NCBI GenBank assembly: GCA_902728285.1
Contig: CACVBU010000616.1
Coordinates: 291,681 to 355,680 of the forward strand
Direction of reading: 5' to 3'
Length of the DNA stretch: 64,000 bases
From: Clytia hemisphaerica
Lineage: Eukaryota; Cnidaria; Hydrozoa; Leptothecata; Clytiidae
The notes beneath the pieces were generated by a model. The model did not search any database. It worked only from the letters and a program-made list of their open reading frames with translations, and was not told the DNA's origin. The position numbers and the translations under genes were made by a program. Below are positions 11,407-23,355 of this stretch, one piece after another (positions within the stretch are counted from its first letter, which is position 1; each line of letters starts with the position of its first letter).

Positions 11407-11631
11407 ACACGTTTTTTTTATAAGAACATCCAAATTTTTTGAAGCCTTCAGATGTTCTTAATTTTTTGGGTTTTACGCCTGAAAATATTCTTAAAATTTT
11501 CTTAATTTCTCCATTTTGAGACCCATTTTCCTGAAAAATTGGGTGTTTTCGAGTTTGCAAAGCCTTAAAATGTCCTGTTCTTAGCATTTTGGTCACCAAG
11601 GCCTTAGTTTGTTCTTATAAAAAAAACTTGT
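11407..11631. mobile_element. CACG-type MITE
   Basis: ACACGTTTTTTTTATAAGAA at the left and GTTCTTATAAAAAAAACTTG at the right, the right followed by TA. The interior shares TTGAAGCCTTCAGATGTTCT with related copies at 14020 and 21257. Confidence 0.7.
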
Positions 11632-11678
11632 ATCGTAAAACTAAACAGCAACAAAGGTCCTCTTAAGAAGCCCTTCTA

Positions 11679-11943
11679 ATACCCCTGTCTCACAGCCCCG
11701 GAGGAACTTCTTCCTACAGTGTGGATGGTAATTTCTATCAAAATCCTAATTGGGATAATTGATTCTATTGTTCCCAGGTCAAAAAATATAGTTGGGATGA
11801 TTTTGGAGTGCAATTTATTTATTTTCATTGAATTTCAGATGATTTTTCAGTGGGGCTGAAATTGTAGGGCATTACTCCCACCGGGGACGAAATTTTAGTG
11901 AAATTTTAACCAAATTTCCCAGTGGTCCGTGACACAGGGGTGT
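11679..11943. mobile_element. ACACCCCTG-family MITE
   Basis: Begins ATACCCCTGTCTCACAGCCC and ends GGTCCGTGACACAGGGGTGT. The interior shares CAGTGGGGATGAAA-like phrases with other family members. The flanks show no clear duplication. Confidence 0.7.
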
Positions 11944-12885
11944 CTCTTGGCTTTGACTTAGGGCTTACATGATTTGAGCATACAAAAACAACACCTGACT
12001 AAACCATTTCTAAGAGCATATATTTTCCAAACTCGTGTTACTAACATAGTGCAAAAAACTAAGCTCAATATAAATCCATTTGCTATCTCGCAAAAACTAT
12101 TCAAACAATCCATACCAACACAGACACTCCCACTCTGACACGTGTATAACTTGTTTCACGTTTTTTTATTCCACGTGTAAGCTCAACTCTCGACAAGAAT
12201 CTGACCTGGTACCTCTCTTCGGAGTATCATAAAAAACTCGGAATAAAAAAAACAACAAAACTAGTGCCCACAGCATTCAAAAACGAAGCAACTCTTTTAA
12301 AATGTACACGCTCAACATCGACAAAAAATACAAAAAATTGAATTCATAGATTAACGACCGCCATAAAAAATCACTCATTAACAACAATAATCTACCCATT
12401 CACATCACTTAATCGTCTATGATGAAAAAATAACAAGAAAAATACTTCCGGGGGTTTACACAAGGACGTGATATAATGAAAACATCCAGACAAATACCCC
12501 CTGGAATTTTATATGTCAAAAGTCATATGTGTCAATCTCAACCTTGCATTAATTGAGCTTCATGGAGCTTTTCAAAATTAGCATATTAAAAAATTCGATT
12601 TTCTATAAGAATAAAACAACCGTTACAGTCCTCAAAGCCTCAAAATCAAGAGTGTGCTATTAAATAGAAAATGTTCTTAGAAAAAAATACGTTTTTTCAT
12701 AATTTCTTCTTCAGACTAAAGTCTGTATCAAAAGCATGTAGTTTTTGACCTTTTCTCAGCACCCATTTATGCTATATGTTAGAAAGTTATACACCGTTGG
12801 AAAGATATTTCCAAGCAGAATAATCTATAGGATTAAAGATTTTTTGACATTTATAAAAACTGTATTAAAACAAGCACTAAGTATA

Positions 12886-13036
12886 TGTAATCACATGATA
12901 ACGAGTGCAATTCGAATATAATTGCACGAGTGATTTTTTGTTATTAATTTTCCGAGTCCGAAAGGACGAGGAAAATTCGAAACAAAAAAATCACGAGTGC
13001 AATTTTCGAATTGTACGAGTTATTATGTGATTACGA
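12886..13036. repeat. Inverted repeat centred near 12965
   Basis: ATGATAACGAGTGCAATTCG on the left corresponds inversely to CGAATTGTACGAGTTATTAT, with inner arms GTGATTTTTTGTT / AACAAAAAAATCAC and CCGAGTCC / GGACGAGG. It is probably a MITE remnant. A direct duplication of ATTAACGATTAATTGCTCTC follows at 13262-13325. Confidence 0.6.
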
Positions 13037-13523
13037 GCTAATCGCACAATGGCTTTCACTACTTTTTCCCAGTTAGGAAAGTAAATTACAGAAATTACAC
13101 TGAGAGTTTTATATTTTTCTCTTCTCTTTATGTCTTTCTTTTATTGTTGTTTATTGATTTTCTTTCTCACAAAATAAATTTCGAATGCAATTAAAACGTT
13201 CGATGCAAAAAAAATGTAAGAAAAAACATTAAAATCAATTTTGTAAACATTGGCGCCGCATTGGAGAGTGTGATTAACGATTAATTGCTCTCTACAGGAT
13301 GCAATTAACGATTAATTGCTCTCTTTGAGGGCGTGCCAAATAAGAAAAAATAACCCATCGTGCGATTACTGGCTTTATCATATATGAAGATCCTCTTTAT
13401 AAGCACACTGTTCATTTCAAGAATTAAAATCAAGGTTGGGAAAATTTGTAATATATGACAAGAATTCTAACTAATCAAGGCTCTAAAATTAGCCTGTAAA
13501 TAGGCTGCCAAGATCCCTTTAAT

Positions 13524-13628
13524 ACAGGGCCGGCGAAACGGGGAAAAAAAACCAACCAACCATGGTGGCGCCTCCTTAGACACTTACTATATGGCCCCTC
13601 CACCTTCAAAATTGATTCGCCGGCCCTG
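13524..13628. mobile_element. CAGGGCCGGC MITE (105 bp), TTAATA duplication
   Basis: Ends CAGGGCCGGCGAA and TTCGCCGGCCCTG; TTAATA at 13518-13523 and 13629-13634. CAGGG ends are typical of hAT elements, although the duplication here is 6 bp rather than the usual 8. Confidence 0.75.
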
Positions 13629-14019
13629 TTAATATGTTTTTATAAGAGGTACACATGATATATAAGAATACATATAACCCTACAACATATTTCAAATGCT
13701 AATAAGATAATAAGATAATTTGAGTGTCATTTTTACTCCTTAGAAACGAGTTTTGAAGTCAAATGGACGTTGTTTTGACGTTGTGTGCCGGCTGGGTACT
13801 TATAATGTAATAGATCACCAATAGAGACCTGTAATATGCTTTTCGTCACGCCTTTTCCTCTCTGAGAAAGTGTTATAGGGTAGCTGTTGACCTTTGACCT
13901 GACAGTGTATGTCATGACATATAATACATAAACCATAATATGACATAATTTATAAATTACATAATATTACATCAATAATTATAGTATGTCCAAATAATTC
14001 ATTTTTCTTGTTTATGATA

Positions 14020-14247
14020 AGTGTTTTTTTTATAAGAGATAATCATATGAGAGCAAAAGGCTTCGATGGCCAAAATATTAAGAACAGGCTAAGAACAGGC
14101 TTTATAGACTCAATTTCTCAGTAAATTGCACAAAAATACTAAAAAATGGCGAAATTAAAAACATTAAGAACATTTTTAGCCTTAAAACTCAAAGAGTTAA
14201 GAACATCCAAAGGCTTCAAAAATTTGGAGGTTCTTATAAAAAAACAT
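14020..14247. mobile_element. CACG-type MITE, degraded left end
   Basis: Left end GTGTTTTTTTTATAAGAG, right end GGTTCTTATAAAAAAACATG followed by TA. The interior (AAGAACAGGC, GCCTTAAAACTCAAAGAG) matches 11407-11631 in inverse orientation. Confidence 0.65.
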
Positions 14248-14310
14248 GTAGTGGAAAAAAAGGTTTGCACATTAAAGTTGTTAACGATTTATCCAGATGA
14301 AACTGGATTA

Positions 14311-14636
14311 CACGTTTTTTTGTTTTTTTGTTTATAAGAATGGTGTTAATCCATTTCATGATGGATATTCTTACAGTATTCTTAGCTTAGGATCCTAATT
14401 CAGACTAGATTTAACATTTAGTATATACGTCTCAAGCATAAAATGGCATTTTTGTGAAAGGAGTGAGCCTTACTTGGGGGTAAATGGCAATTTATAATTG
14501 AAAATGCTCTAAAAATATCATTCTTAGCTTGAGTAGCCAAATTCCATGATGGTGATATTCATAGCATTATTCTCAATTTTTTGGTTATTTTCATCGTGGA
14601 CATTCTTATAAAGTGTATTCTTATAAAAAAAACGTG
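14311..14636. mobile_element. CACG-type MITE
   Basis: CACGTTTTTTTGTTTTTTTG after TA at 14309-14310, then TTTATAAGAATGG. The right end is ATTCTTATAAAAAAAACGTG. The interior differs from 11407, repeating CATGATGG-like and ATTCTTAGC phrases. Confidence 0.65.
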
Positions 14637-15438
14637 CAGCACTCTCCAGAAAAGCAAATGTATTTACATTATCAGATATTTTCAATTTCTATAACGCCAC
14701 ATTACATTTTCTTTTTCTCTAGCTTCTCGATAGCAAATATCTGTGGTTTAGGACCAACTTGTTAAGACATCCACGGAAGCTATACTATAAAATAAAATTA
14801 TTCGGTTTATATAAATATAATAAAGTTTCTCTGATTTGAATTAGCATAGCCTTCTTAGCTTAAAAGCCTTTTGATTCGAATTTGTCCTAATTAGAAAAAA
14901 TATTTGGTCCCTATGTCGAATTATAAAAGTCATTTCAAGGCAAAAAACTCGAATGGAAATTTTCAGCTATTACTATATTACATCGATTATACAGGTCATG
15001 TATGGAAAAAATTGTGTCAAAATTAAACAAAGCTTTTTAAAAAAAGTTTATCTACAGGTTACAAAAATGAAAATATTTCTAAAAACTGGTTTTTAAGAAC
15101 TGAAAAAATGAATAAATTCACAATAAATTCTACCACACAATAGAGTCATTAAAGTAAATAAAATTCAATAAAAATTGACATGTATGGTAATAAAAAATTG
15201 TGTATGGGTGAATTATGATGCATAAAAATTAAATTCTCAAATGCTAACTCTAAATATTTAAAAAATCAAGAGTCAGTAATTTTGTCAAATTATAGTGTAA
15301 AGGTTACACAGTGTATAGAAATGCTAAATATACACGAAAATACATTCAAAGGCTAAAGAAAATATCATTCCAAACGAAAGTAGATATTTTTCATTTTCAG
15401 CTTTTGGTAGAAGAAACTCTTGGGAAGATTTATAGATA

Positions 15439-15598
15439 GGGACCATCCATATAGTACGTACGCAGTGGAGGGGGGAGAGGGGGGTTTAGCAAAAGCGTAC
15501 ATCTATTGTTTAAATGACATCATTTCTATTGTTCTCCGCGTACAAGGGGGGGGTATCAAATTTGTGGAAAATCTTTGCGTACATACTCTATGGAGTAC
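15439..15598. mobile_element. GGGACCATCC MITE
   Basis: GGGACCATCCATATAGTACG at the left and GCGTACATACTCTATGGAGT at the right. Near-identical interior to 45098-45247 (AGCAAAAGCGTACRTCTATT). The right end is imperfect here. Confidence 0.65.
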
Positions 15599-15723
15599 GG
15601 CACTTCATCATATTACAAACGTATACAGCCTGATTAAGTTCATTGAATTTTTAGATCGAAAAATCGAAACCTCAGTACCCCTGCATGAATAAATTTCAAA
15701 TGGCAAGTCAGAGCTGGATTCGT

Positions 15724-16034
15724 ACACCCCCTTCTCCCAGACACCTTGGGATTTTATTAGCCAGTGGGGATAAAAATAATGGACCAAATCTCGATGGGGA
15801 TTAATATTGCCATGTTTTATTATGGCTGGAGATTTCAATTCCATTGTTTTTTTAGCAAGAAAATTCAGTGGGGATGGAAAAAACGGCACAATATTTTGCA
15901 GTGAGGATTTGCATATCTGATTACTTTCAGTGGGAACAGAAATTAGAGTGCAATTTTCCATCGCACCAGGGGACGATGTTTTGACCAATTTTTCCAGTGG
16001 GAAGTGTTCCCAGTGGGTCTGTGAGAGAGGGTGT
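15724..16034. mobile_element. ACACCCCTG-family MITE, 6-bp duplication ATTCGT
   Basis: Left end ACACCCCCTTCTCCCAG, right end CAGTGGGTCTGTGAGAGAGG plus GTGT. ATTCGT occurs at 15718-15723 and 16035-16040. The interior is rich in CAGTGGGGAT-type phrases. Confidence 0.8.
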
Positions 16035-17123
16035 ATTCGTCCCGTTTCCCTTAAACTTCACACAGAATTCCATCTTTCTCCACCAAGAAACCCTTACGCA
16101 AACGACTACTTTACATTCCGTTTAACTAAAAATTTCATTTTAAAACCAAAAGTCAAATCTTAGCATACAGTACTATCCCTACAACTGGTTAAGAAAAATT
16201 TCATATAAAACTCATTATACAAAAAAAAACAAAGTATATTATCTTTTGAAAAAGTATCTTCACCATTTAAATGTCTTCTCATTTCTCTATCCAAAAAAAA
16301 ATTTCAGCTTTCTTATCATAAAGACCAACAACTTAAAAACAAACTAGCTGTTAGAAAACCTATTATATGTTCAATTTATGTATGAGCTAGGTCAAACCAA
16401 CTTTTCTAAACAAATAAAATCGAAAAAGCCTCCCTGGGCTAGCAGGAAGCTATAGAACTGAGTCAATAAGACTTTTGAAGAACATATTTATTTCAATAGA
16501 AAGGATGGTAAAATTTAATTTTTATCTTTTTATGTCCTATTTTTCATAATTTACTGCCGCTATCAATGTTTTCACCCTGATTTCGGATTTAAAAATCCGT
16601 CATCCGCAAAATTAAATTCTCGCCAAAATTAGCTTTTTCCCTGATCCGCCAAATTGAATTTCCTACGAAAACACTTTTTCAGCCATCCGCCAAATTAAAT
16701 TCCCGCCAAAATTTCTTTCCTTACTCTCTAATTTGAAAGCTTCCTATCGCATAACAGAGGCTAAACGAGTTCTTCTTTACTGCTTATTCGTTGAATTAAA
16801 TAGGTTTGATCATAGTATAAGAAAGCCGCGGCTTTCGTATACTATGGTTTGATAAAGTTAAACAATCACAATACCCAATTAAATTGACTCACTCCCTTGA
16901 GGGTGTTCGGTATTTCATACCAATTTGTTGACAACAAAAACACGTCTAATACTTTATTGATCCAACCAGAATATTTTTTTTCAAACTGAACTGAAGTGCA
17001 AAACAGGAGTACATACAAGTTCCTTGGTGCCATTCCATTATGACCACTATCCAAATCTCCAGAAAGTTGATATAATTCTTAGATGTGAAAATGAGATATA
17101 TCATACAATATCATCAAAACCAA

Positions 17124-20100
17124 TCATTTTTGTTCATTGTTTTTGTTAGCCAAGGCCATCTGTTGCAATTGCTTCTGAATCATATCCAAACTAGTTGTGT
17201 TTGAAATTTCAACAAATAGTGGTTTCTGTGCTTTGATTTCTTTGAAAATTTTCTTAGCTAAGAAATGAGTGACCGAGAAATGAGTTAACATCTCTTTCAA
17301 AGGTTCCAGCCCAGGCCTCCACTGCTGACCGAGCGAGAAATAGCGTTCGCAAGAAGGTGCCGCACAAGACGCGCCGTTTTGGTATTCAATCAGTTTTGGC
17401 ACAAAATCATTTTGAAAACTGTAAATCAACGTTTCCTCGCTACGGTTCAATAGACGGGGTGCCGATAACGCATTATCTGCTACGTAAACGCGCGCTTGGC
17501 ATAAACGCGTAGCGCAAATGTCTCCATTAGGTTTTACAATGATGACAACACCGCGTTGTATGTTCTTTAAGATAGCCTGTGTATTTAGGTCATCTGAATC
17601 TGGAAAATAGATCTGTTCTGCATCCAAGGGACCAAAGATATTGGATAATATATTTTTGGCATCGGGCTCTTGAACCATATCAGTGGGAACAACCGGAGGA
17701 GGCTCGTGTGATATCCGCATCCCGTTCATGTTATTAACAATCTTGCATTCGACCTCTTTGTCAGAGAAATACAATTTGACACCAACAGCTGAGTAAAGAG
17801 AAAAAAAAGAAAAATAGTTAACAAATCTCGAAGTCGACCAAACAAAGTTATTTCTGATGTGGGGTATTTTTAGTTATAAGCATGGGTATGGTCCCTCACT
17901 TTTTTCCAGATTAAATTTTTTAAGGTCAATAGCCTTTTTTTATCCAATCAAATAACGTTTCGTGATGTTTGGAATGGGCTCTTCCAGAAAAAATTTGAAT
18001 ATGGGGTGGAGAATAAAACATCTTTGGGAAATTTACGTCCGGGGGACATTGTGAATTTTGACCCCCGGACAACGGATCTCACCCCCAGACAAGCATCAGT
18101 TGACCCCCGGACATTCAATATCACGCCTAATTAGAAGAAGTTTGCCCGTAAAACAAGGCAAATTTTGCAGATTTTTCACTACCCCCGGACAAAATATCCA
18201 ATATATCCTCTATGTACAAAAATTTTCTGGAAGAGCCCAATAAACGATAAGAACATGAATGTTTACCAGTGACAGGTATGTTACTGTTAGCAGCGATATA
18301 TGTAGAGATAGCACTACTCATCTGTGACAATTGTTCCATGTTATTGCTTTGTTGATGCTGATGTGTTTGTTGTTGTGCTTGCTGTTGCTCGCGAAGAAAT
18401 TCCTATATAGCGGAGCGAGAAAAAATTCATAACGATTCTTGATATGCGACACTTAGATGCGTTGAAAAGTTTGAAAAAATAGCAGAATTTCGTCAATATC
18501 TCATCAGTCATTATAATGGTGCATAACCAACATACACGATCCCTACATATCATTTAACACTAAAATATCATGAGAGAAAGGACCCTAGCAGGCAACCACA
18601 TTCGCTTATAGGGATAATCAGTTTTGGCATTTGACTATTTCAGTAAATTTTAATGTAAGTACACGTTAGAAGAACTACCTTTATTACACCTATATTACAA
18701 GGCAAGTATTCAACGGCCTTGAAATTAACACGCAAAGAATTACCAAGAATTTTATTTGCTTTTTCAAGGACACTACGGCTGGTTTTAATTTAAGGGTCTT
18801 TTTATTAACACGAGATTTTTCAATTCGTGTTAATAAAATGACTAGTAATATTTGTGTAATGAGGTATATAAAAAAAAGTCGAATTAGGAATCTTAGCAGG
18901 ATATATAGCCGTCAATAAAACACAGGCTCTAAAAAAAAAAGTAGTTGCACTCTTTTTGAGCCTCACATACCAAGAGTTAATTGAATTAATTGGGCACCTC
19001 CTCCCTATTTCGGAAAATTTCGAAAAACTCTAGGCCCTTCAGCAAAAAGACGGAAGGGATTAACAGTCTATGGACCAAATATAACTATATTTTGATCCGT
19101 ATTTTTAAAAGGAAAAGCTGAAAGTAATTGATTTTACTCACATCAACGATACTGTCGATCTTGTCGTCATCAAAAGCTGGTGGCATGTAATCTGAAAAAA
19201 AGAATGTTTCGAAATTAAAGGCGATTCAATTCGTTGTAAAAATTATCCCTGATAGCTGGTCATATATATCTCTTGAGAATAAGGAGCGATGGCCAAGTGG
19301 TCAAAGGCGTCAGCGTCTTAAACCAGGGATTTGCGGTTCGAATCCCCACTTCTTCCAATGTTCTGTTCAGTTCATAGATGGCCGAGCCGGCTGGCCATGG
19401 ACCCCGTGAAAACAATCAAAAGATTGCCTAAAAGTCCTAGATTACTGGAGTATACGCATAAAATATCGATTATATCTATCAATCTTGAGAATTGCCATTT
19501 ACTTTGGTTGGAAAGTGAAGCAAAAATTAGATACCAAACTTCACTTTTTCCTTTTTGGTTTTTGATTTTTCTGCAAAGACTGATCTTTTATTTGACACGT
19601 ACAAGAGTCTTGACAATACTGTATATTTCTAACATACCATTACACAAGGTAGCTGCTTGATGATGTTGAGGTGTCAATTGAGGTGGTTGGTTTTGCGGTG
19701 GAGGAACATACATTCCACCAGTAGTTTGTTGTTGTTGTTGTGTATGGCGCATTTCTCCCATACCACCTTGCATTTGCTGGAAATCCAAGGAAAGATAGAT
19801 TAAGAATACGAACAGGGTACAACCCAACTGAAAGTAAACTGTTGTGTAATTTCAATAGTTATGGCTGACAAGTGACATTCTTTTTTTAATTGTTTAGCAA
19901 TTTCAAAACATTCGATTCAAAACGGTACATTGTCTTTTGAGGGCCAGTTTAAATTTAGAAAGGAGGAGGAAGCTGTGATGTGCGCAAAAACTGACGCATT
20001 TGTGTCCTTTGTTTTCGGTGACTAAACCAAAATTGAACCAGCTTACTTGGCGCACTTTTTTTGGTGATTGATAATAATTTGGTTTTGATTGTGATTTTAC

Positions 20101-23100
20101 AATTTCAAAACATTCGATTCAAAATGGTACATTGTCTTTTGAGGGGGTCTAAATTTTGAAAGGAGGAGGAATCTTGGATAGAGTAACGTTTCCCTAACTA
20201 TAGCTGAAAGAGAGCCGTATCACAAAAAACTTTTCTGTTCCCACTTTGGACAATAACGAAGGGAGCAATGTTACTGTAGTCATCTTACTGATTGCATTTC
20301 GAGTTCCTTAGCAAAACCATTGAGATCCATTTGCGGTGCAGTGTTTCCGTAGTATGGTGTTTGCTGCTGGTAGCTTTGGTAAGGATAGGGTGGTGGGTTC
20401 TAGAAAAGAAAAGCACAAGCTGTTTAGTCTCATACGTCATAGAACTGATCATCCATTCCGTGCATACCACGCTCTTTGATGAAGGGATATGGTGAATGTG
20501 ACTATCTGACCTGGTTAATAAGCCAAAACAATCAAAACCACGATTACTTTTTGCTTGAAAACGAAAGCAATTTATTTCTAATGTTCATAGATGGTTTTTA
20601 TTTTGGTGCGATTGTTTTGTTTTAACCAATCACCGCAATCATCCCAAATCCGGCCAAACCTGAGCAGATTCTCTTACGGAGCCGTGACCCTTAGAGTGAA
20701 TACATACCAAGCCATGCTTATGGAGTATCCGAATCTGCTTTAAGTTTAAAAGCTGTCCGTCTATTCGCGCTCCCTACAAAGCTACTTGTAGTGAATTAGG
20801 TTAGCCCTACTTCTGCATTGTACACCCCTTTTTTAATCAATAGAATAGTTTTTATAGAAAAGTACCCGAAGAAGACCGGGAGTTTGCCAATAATTTTGAA
20901 TTTAAACAATAAAACTAGTGGGAAACGCAGGCGTTGCGTCGTGATTTCTGCAGCTTACATTACAACTTACTGTATTTGCTTTACCGCCATTCATGTGATT
21001 TGAATCGTTTGCCTTATTCTTGATAATCTCAAGCTCCTCTGTAAAAGAACAGAAAAAAATTTAAAAAATATATAAAATAAACATCAACATAATTCCCAAA
21101 TTATCAAAGTCCATAAATGATTTTTATTAATACATACGCAAAATAGTGCTGAAAATTATTTTGAACCTGATAAATGAAATAAATAAATGAGTATGGATCG
21201 CAAAATTAAGTACAGTATTCAAGTTTCACTTGTTCCCATAAGGTTGGCTGTTGATACACGTTTTTTTATAAGAACATCAAAACTTTTTTAAACCTTGGGA
21301 TGTTCTTAACTTTTTGAGTTTTTAAGCCTGAAAATGTTCTGAGCATATTTTTATTTTCGCCATTATTTGGGTATTTTTTGTCTATTTTCCGAAAAAATTG
21401 GGTGATTTAGAGTCTGCAAAACCTTTAAAATGTTCTTAACTTGTTCTTATCATTTTGGCTATGTTTTTATATGGTTTACTCTTATATTTTCAAACCTGGT
21501 GTACGGAAACGGTACACTCGGAAGGGATCATTGCCATCCAACTGGTGATAATTTGTCATCTCTTCAATGTCAGGCATTTTGTGCAAAGCATTCCTAAAAC
21601 GTGTTTTCCATGTTGAAATATCTGGTGGATCACCCTGCTGGTATCTGCCAGTGTGTTCTGCCCATTTCCTAAAGATTGTTGCATCCTATAAAAACAAAGA
21701 GCAGAAGAAATGAGACATATTTTTTTGTTTCTTCTTCGTTAGTCTTGTTAGAGAAAAAAAAATGATTACTTTTCAGTTTAGACAGCCTTCCAATAGTAAC
21801 AATCTCAAGTTACTGAAATCTGGGAGCCTCCCAGGTAAAGCCCTGTGTATAGAATATAATTTTTAGCATTTTGAGTCTTTTTTTCGACAGCTACTAGCTT
21901 GCAGATTTAGGGGCGGATTTATTAAGGGACATGTTGCTTATCTTTATAATTTTTTGAATAAATAAAAGACTGTCCAGAGTTTTTTTCAGCTTTTTTCTAT
22001 AAAGAAATTCAATTTGCATTTTGCAGTCCACTGCAACCTTTTCCAGGTAAAAAGAAAGATCAGCTGACGGAGTTGACCTTTTTTCATCTCAACTTATTAT
22101 CAAAGGTATTTTTGAAAAAGTTTTCCAGGATTTACTATAGAATCAGTTACGGAAATGATACAGATCGGAAATGTACCTTTTTTTCTTTCATTTCTTTACA
22201 GAATTTCATTCTGGTGCAAACTCAAAAAGTGTGAAAATGAATTCAGGCAAGGATATGTTATAGCGGAGCTGGATAACGTACATTTAAAAAAGCCTTGTTC
22301 TATCTCTGTCCCTGACATTAAAATTTGATATGAAATTGAACTTTTTAAATTACAAACTCGTGAAATTTGTATTTCCTCTTAGCCAATGATTCTGCTGCTG
22401 CATTTATCGTTCACGATTGAAAACTTTTAATTATCAAGAGGGTCTGTAAAACATTGGTGAATGACAATTTAAAAAAATGAAAAACATTGTTTTCATTAGT
22501 AAAGTTATAAGAAGCTTCTTCTGTAAGATTATAAATAGTACTTTTTCATTTGAAATACCGCACTACACCGTGGGGTGCCTCACTTTCTAACTGATATTTT
22601 CAGATAGCAAGTCGGTATGTCTTATTATGGAAAACATTTCAAGTCAATTGAAACAATATTCGTCAAAATATTTACATCCGAAAATTTTAAAGAGAAATCA
22701 TGAAAGCTTCTCAAATTCATAACACACGCTGATAAAAATAGATTTCATTTACAAGGAAGCTTTTGGGGTATCTTCTACAAATATTATTTTGATGAAAAGC
22801 GGGAACATCATAGCAAAATATGTGCAAACGTAATGCATGAATACTTTGTCTGCTTCATTTTTCATATAAAAACAGAACACTCAAGGGGAAAGAGATGGAT
22901 TATTATTATCAACACTTTACAATAGAAAAGACAAAGAAGCAATCCGCTAAGGAATTCTCGTCCTTCATCCAAATCCGCTATAACATATCTCTGATTCAGG
23001 TATTTCTTCTTTTAATGTGAAAGTCAAAAAACAGAGCCAGAGTTTTCTTCCTCACCCTTTCCTCATCGAAACCAGGTCTTCCATAATGTTTCCATGACAA

Positions 23101-23268
23101 CCGAAAAACTTTTCCGTTTGTTTTAATCCATGAGCATCCAGGGCAATCATTAACATCAAGTCTTTCAACAAGCCAAGAACGTAGTTTTTTCTTTTGGTGC
23201 ACTATGCCTTCAGATAGTGAAGGACTGTATGGTTCATAACCATCAAAATCATTTCCTGGAGAGGCCAT
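17124..23268 (-). CDS. Interferon regulatory factor (IRF) family transcription factor
   Basis: Eight exons join in phase to 523 residues: 23056-23268, 21496-21685, 20971-21038, 20289-20399, 19638-19776, 19142-19191, 18267-18402 and 17124-17788 (stop). Residues about 27-133 form the tryptophan-cluster DNA-binding domain: Trp32, 47, 59, 79 and 97 are the five hallmark tryptophans, with recognition helix WKTRFRNALHKMPDI and closing FRVYRF. Residues about 160-300 are a Gln/Pro-rich linker. Residues about 303-500 match the IRF-association domain (VGVKLYF, ...AILKNIQRGVVIIV..., ATRLCQARVYV). Family members bind IRF elements and are usually activated by phosphorylation and dimerisation through the association domain. 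Presence of both domains excludes a DNA-binding-only paralogue; assignment to a vertebrate IRF number is not justified. Introns carry MITEs at 17975 and 21257 and a tRNA-like sequence at 19283. Confidence 0.93.
17975..18239. mobile_element. TGGGCTCTTCCAG-type element with ACCCCCGGACA array, IRF intron 7
   Basis: TGGGCTCTTCCAGAAAAAAT left, AAATTTTCTGGAAGAGCCCA right. The interior holds about five copies of ACCCCCGGACA (one inverted) at irregular spacing. TIRs are related to 63672-63949, whose interior motif is different. Confidence 0.7.
19283..19357 (+). repeat. tRNA-Leu-like sequence, probably a pseudogene or SINE head
   Basis: GGAGCGATGGCCAAGTGGTC resembles a class II tRNA 5' end with an A box, and GCGGTTCGAATCCCCAC a T arm with a B box; CTTAAAC could be a UAA anticodon loop. 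Acceptor arms pair poorly (GGAGCGA against TTCTTCC) and the anticodon stem does not pair, so I do not call a functional tRNA. It lies in IRF intron 5 on the opposite strand. Confidence 0.55.
21257..21480. mobile_element. CACG-type MITE next to IRF exon 2 donor
   Basis: CACGTTTTTTTATAAGAACA follows TA; the interior matches 11407 (TTAAACCTTGGGATGTTCTT). The right end is worn (TTTACTCTTATATTTTC). It abuts the donor side of IRF exon 2, leaving about 15 bp. Confidence 0.65.
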
Positions 23269-23355
23269 TGCTATTAGTTTTTATATCTGAAGTTAAATAA
23301 AAAGGGTTGTTTCATTTTAGCATAAAATAAGAAAGGGAGCATTCGAAAACTACGT

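Noticed and set aside
19283-19357. Functional tRNA-Leu gene
   Set aside because: Acceptor and anticodon stems do not pair; only the A and B box regions are convincing.
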